From the NCBI GenBank assembly GCA_046728075.1, contig JBKPDV010000299.1:1-6583 (forward strand): a stretch of 6,583 bases of DNA, written 5' to 3'. The stretch is from JBKPDV01 sp046728075. Its GTDB lineage: Bacteria > Acidobacteriota > Thermoanaerobaculia > UBA5066 > Gp7-AA6. This document shows, one piece after another, positions 4,939 through 6,583 of this stretch. Numbering within the stretch: position 1 is the stretch's first letter; every line of letters begins with the position of its first letter. Under the pieces are notes generated by a model. That model was not told the origin of the DNA and did no database searches. It saw only the letters and a program-made list of their open reading frames with translations. The translations under genes and the position numbers were made by a program.

Positions 4939-5745
4939 CTACTTCAGAAACCCTCTCCACACCTCCAGATACTCCCTTCCTCCAACAATATATGTATTGT
5001 TATGAGCCGCCCCCCGGATCACGAAGAACTGCTTCGGCTCCTCGGCGATCTCGAAAAGCCGCCGCGTCTGATCGAAAGGCACCACGTCGTCTTTCTCCGC
5101 GGCCACGATGAGCTTCGGAATCCCAACCCGTCCGATCTTGGCTTCGTTGTCGAACCTCGTCTTGACGGCGAAGGACGGCAGAAACGGATAGATCGCCTTC
5201 GCCATTTTCGGAACCGATAGGAAGGGGGCTTCGAGCAGAAGCGCTCTGGCAGGCTTCCGCAGAGCCGTCTCGATCGCGACGGCCCCTCCCAGGGACTCGC
5301 CGAAAAGGACGATCTGCTCCGGAGAGAACCCGCGGCTGCGGGCCGCCTTGTAGATCGCCTCGCCGTCGGCATACAGGCCGGTCTCGCCGGGACGTCCCGA
5401 GCTCCTCCCGTAACCCCGGTAGTCCACGAGGAGGACATCCAGTCCCAGATTCTCCACGAGCATCCTGGCGCGATCGAGGCGGTGGCTGATGTTTCCCCCG
5501 TTGCCGTGAAAATAGAGAAGGGCAGTCCGTCCGCTCCCCCGAACCCACCAGCCGGCGAGCCGGACGCCGCCGGCGGACGGAATCTCGAGCGTCTCTGCCG
5601 AGAGACCGTAGTCCTCGGGCGCCGCCTCGTATTCGGAGGTCGGGAAATAGATCGACCGGCGCTCGATGGCCGGGATCAGGAGGACAGCGATCAGCGCGAA
5701 GACGCCGAGAAGGATGAGACTGGGAAGCACGTTTTTCCGGCGCAT
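4939..5745 (-). CDS. Membrane-anchored alpha/beta hydrolase (BEM46/YqkD-like)
   Basis: This is a 268-residue serine hydrolase predicted to be tethered to the cytoplasmic membrane by an N-terminal segment (about 7-27, LPSLILLGVFALIAVLLIPAI) after a basic start. The alpha/beta-hydrolase landmarks are in order: oxyanion-region HGNGGN at 80-85, DYRGYGRSSG at 108-117, the nucleophile elbow GESLGG with S151, an acid in AAEKDDVVP (D219 or D220), and the catalytic histidine H248 in GAAHNNTY. The architecture matches the BEM46/ABHD13/YqkD group of esterase-like proteins; the substrate is unknown. The ATG at 5743-5745 is preceded by GGAG with a 9-nt gap. The codons just after H248 are AT-rich and form a palindrome, unlike the rest of the gene. 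It ends against repeat copy B and is convergent with the epimerase-like gene. Family confidence is high; the biological role is unassigned. Confidence 0.94.
   Translation of the reverse strand: MRRKNVLPSLILLGVFALIAVLLIPAIERRSIYFPTSEYEAAPEDYGLSAETLEIPSAGGVRLAGWWVRGSGRTALLYFHGNGGNISHRLDRARMLVENLGLDVLLVDYRGYGRSSGRPGETGLYADGEAIYKAARSRGFSPEQIVLFGESLGGAVAIETALRKPARALLLEAPFLSVPKMAKAIYPFLPSFAVKTRFDNEAKIGRVGIPKLIVAAEKDDVVPFDQTRRLFEIAEEPKQFFVIRGAAHNNTYIVGGREYLEVWRGFLK
4984..5001. repeat. AT-rich palindrome inside the hydrolase gene
   Basis: AACAATA (4984-4990) and TATTGTT (4995-5001) form a perfect 7-bp inverted repeat around TATG. It lies in the codons for the NNTYIV residues immediately after the catalytic histidine. 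It stands out against the GC-rich surroundings. Confidence 0.8.
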
Positions 5746-5760
5746 TCGGCCGTGCTCCGC

Positions 5761-5766
5761 ATCATA
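5761..5766 (-). promoter_or_regulatory. Candidate -10 element of the hydrolase gene
   Basis: On the minus strand this reads TATGAT, five of six matches to TATAAT. It lies 15 nt upstream of the ATG. The GGAG between them (5755-5758) would fall near the transcription start, so either the real promoter is further upstream or the leader is very short. No clear -35 is seen. Confidence 0.35.
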
Positions 5767-5821
5767 CGGCCCCCGCGGCGATTGGGCCGAAGGAGGCGCG
5801 CGGATCGCGGACTCGTTCGGT

Positions 5822-5827
5822 TACAGT
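5822..5827 (+). promoter_or_regulatory. Candidate -10 element for leaderless transcription of the small membrane protein gene
   Basis: TACAGT (TAnnnT type) ends exactly 6 nt before the GTG at 5834, the same geometry as at the SnoaL-like gene. No Shine-Dalgarno motif lies close to the GTG. No convincing -35 box is visible in the 88-bp divergent gap. Confidence 0.4.
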
Positions 5828-5833
5828 GGCGCT

Positions 5834-6277
5834 GTGACGCTGGATCTGGCGACGCGTCTGTCTCGCGTTCCCCGCCCCACCGTCGTCACGATCCTCTACT
5901 ACCTGGCGACTCCGCTCTTCGCGCTTCTCGATTGGATCTTCGGATGGAACGTGCGTGCGGCAGGGCTGGCGGGGGAGCCCGCCTGGAAGAACGTCTACTA
6001 TGCGATCTGCACCGGGGCGGGCGTGCTCACAGCCCTGCGCCCCTCGCTGTCGCGCTTCGTTGGGCTCGCGGAGAGCTCGATCAACATCTTCCTGCTCATT
6101 CTCGGCGTGCTGCTCCCCTATTGGGCGGCGATCAACCAGGCCGCGGAAGGAGCCTCTGTCGCCGGCGTTCCCTTCACGTTCACCCGGCTCTTGAACTTCA
6201 TGATCTCCGGTTTCATGTGGATCCACGTCTTCCATCAATCCGTGGATTCGCTCTCCGCCGAGGCTCCGCGTTCCTGA
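5834..6277 (+). CDS. Small polytopic membrane protein of unknown function
   Basis: This is a 147-residue protein that I do not recognise. Hydrophobic segments by inspection are about 17-38 (TVVTILYYLATPLFALLDWIFGW), 55-70 (NVYYAICTGAGVLTAL), 80-102 (SINIFLLILGVLLPYWAAI) and 120-138 (LLNFMISGFMWIHVFHQS), so three or four membrane spans are expected. GTG at 5834-5836 is preferred. It starts just before a short amphipathic or basic N-terminus (TLDLATRLSRVPRP), it avoids overlap with the hydrolase gene on the other strand, and a TACAGT hexamer lies 6 nt upstream. The open frame extends upstream to 5666, but that part is antisense to the hydrolase. Conserved-looking polar residues (W, H, N within the spans) are visible, but no known motif. 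It overlaps the next gene tail to tail by 43 bp. Confidence 0.72.
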   Translation: MTLDLATRLSRVPRPTVVTILYYLATPLFALLDWIFGWNVRAAGLAGEPAWKNVYYAICTGAGVLTALRPSLSRFVGLAESSINIFLLILGVLLPYWAAINQAAEGASVAGVPFTFTRLLNFMISGFMWIHVFHQSVDSLSAEAPRS

Positions 6278-6583
6278 GCCGTCGGGTCCAGGTCCGGGTC
6301 CAGGTCCCTCGGCAGGCGAGGCGAAGAAAGGAGGCGCTTCAACTCCTCCCATCGCCTCTCGGGCCGATCGGCGGTGCCGCCCCGCGCTTCGACGTACGTT
6401 CGCACGAGATCCTTTCCGATCGTGTAATTGATGACGTAGCTCCGATACTGATCGAAGAACCTCACGCGCTGCTCGGCGCGCGCGGGGGGCATCAACGCGT
6501 GCTCCGCGAGCCAGTCGGCTGCGCCTTTCGCATCGAGCTCCCCGTCGAGGTACCGGCGCGCCGCCTCGTTGCCGGCATAGGCG
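6235..6583 (-). CDS. Unrecognised conserved-looking protein (partial, C-terminal 115 residues)
   Basis: The frame is open from the right edge to the TGA at 6235-6237, so the N-terminus lies outside the window. The visible sequence begins AYAGNEAARRYLDGELDAKG and continues through DWLAEHALMPPARAEQRVRFFDQYRSYVINYTIGKDLVRTYVEARGG. Its last part is RRWEELKRLLSSPRLPRDLDPDLDP and a polar tail. The pattern of aromatic and charged residues (FFDQYRSYVINYTIGKDLV) looks like a helical core of a folded protein rather than a chance frame. I cannot name the family. Starting at the internal TTG/ATG near 6493 would discard sequence that reads as real coding, so it is treated as partial. The DLDPDLDP stretch comes from a 6-bp tandem repeat (6285-6308). 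The C-terminal 13 or so codons are antisense to the end of the membrane protein gene. Confidence 0.75.
   Translation of the reverse strand, partial: AYAGNEAARRYLDGELDAKGAADWLAEHALMPPARAEQRVRFFDQYRSYVINYTIGKDLVRTYVEARGGTADRPERRWEELKRLLSSPRLPRDLDPDLDPTAQERGASAESESTD
6285..6308. repeat. Hexanucleotide tandem repeat (GGTCCN x4)
   Basis: There are four 6-bp units: GGTCCA, GGTCCG, GGTCCA and GGTCCC. On the minus strand they encode a DLDPDLDP run in the tail of the partial protein. This is probably replication slippage tolerated in a disordered C-terminus. Confidence 0.8.

Noticed and set aside
5666..5833. Upstream extension of the small membrane protein to 5666
   Set aside because: It would run antisense over the start of the hydrolase gene and adds a charged, unstructured segment before the first membrane span.

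Overview
The window is GC-rich (about two thirds G+C by eye) and gene-dense, with GTG starts and G/C-ending codons. It looks like a chromosomal segment of a high-GC, probably diderm bacterium. A VIT/VWA surface protein paired with a single sortase is a combination described mainly from Gram-negative (proteobacterial) genomes. The phylum cannot be fixed from the sequence, and several high-GC soil or sediment lineages remain possible.

The layout, left to right, is as follows. (1) The N-terminal 85 residues of a response-regulator receiver domain lie on the minus strand (255 to 1) and run off the left edge. (2) Divergent from it, after a 139-bp gap, is a two-gene plus-strand operon: a secreted VIT/VWA protein (395-2503) whose C-terminus is a sortase-sorting signal (IPQTA, membrane segment, arginines), and its sortase (2500-3162), coupled through a GTGA overlap. 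(3) A SnoaL/NTF2-like protein lies convergently (minus, 3172-3636). (4) An NAD-dependent epimerase/dehydratase-like protein follows (plus, 3764-4855). (5) A membrane-anchored alpha/beta hydrolase lies convergent to it (minus, 4939-5745). (6) A small polytopic membrane protein of unknown function follows (plus, 5834-6277). (7) The C-terminal part of an unrecognised protein (minus, 6235 to the right edge) overlaps the previous gene tail to tail by 43 bp.

The first functional unit is the VIT/VWA protein and its sortase. The likely scheme is export by a signal peptide, retention by the C-terminal membrane segment, and cleavage or transfer at IPQTA by the neighbouring sortase. The divergent response regulator may share the control region, but a regulatory link is only inferred. 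The remaining genes alternate strand singly and show no evident common pathway.

The second notable layer is a dispersed palindromic repeat. Its 9-bp-stem hairpin occurs three times (3133-3153, 4826-4846, 4904-4924), and an approximately 71-bp unit occurs twice (3096-3166 and 4867-4937; 68 of 71 positions identical by hand alignment). The copies sit exactly at two convergent gene junctions. They supply the last codons and the stop codon of both plus-strand genes, so that two unrelated proteins share the tail PSPSGRG(P/S)G. No gene-free stretch exceeds 300 bp. No tRNA, rRNA, CRISPR array or insertion sequence was recognised.
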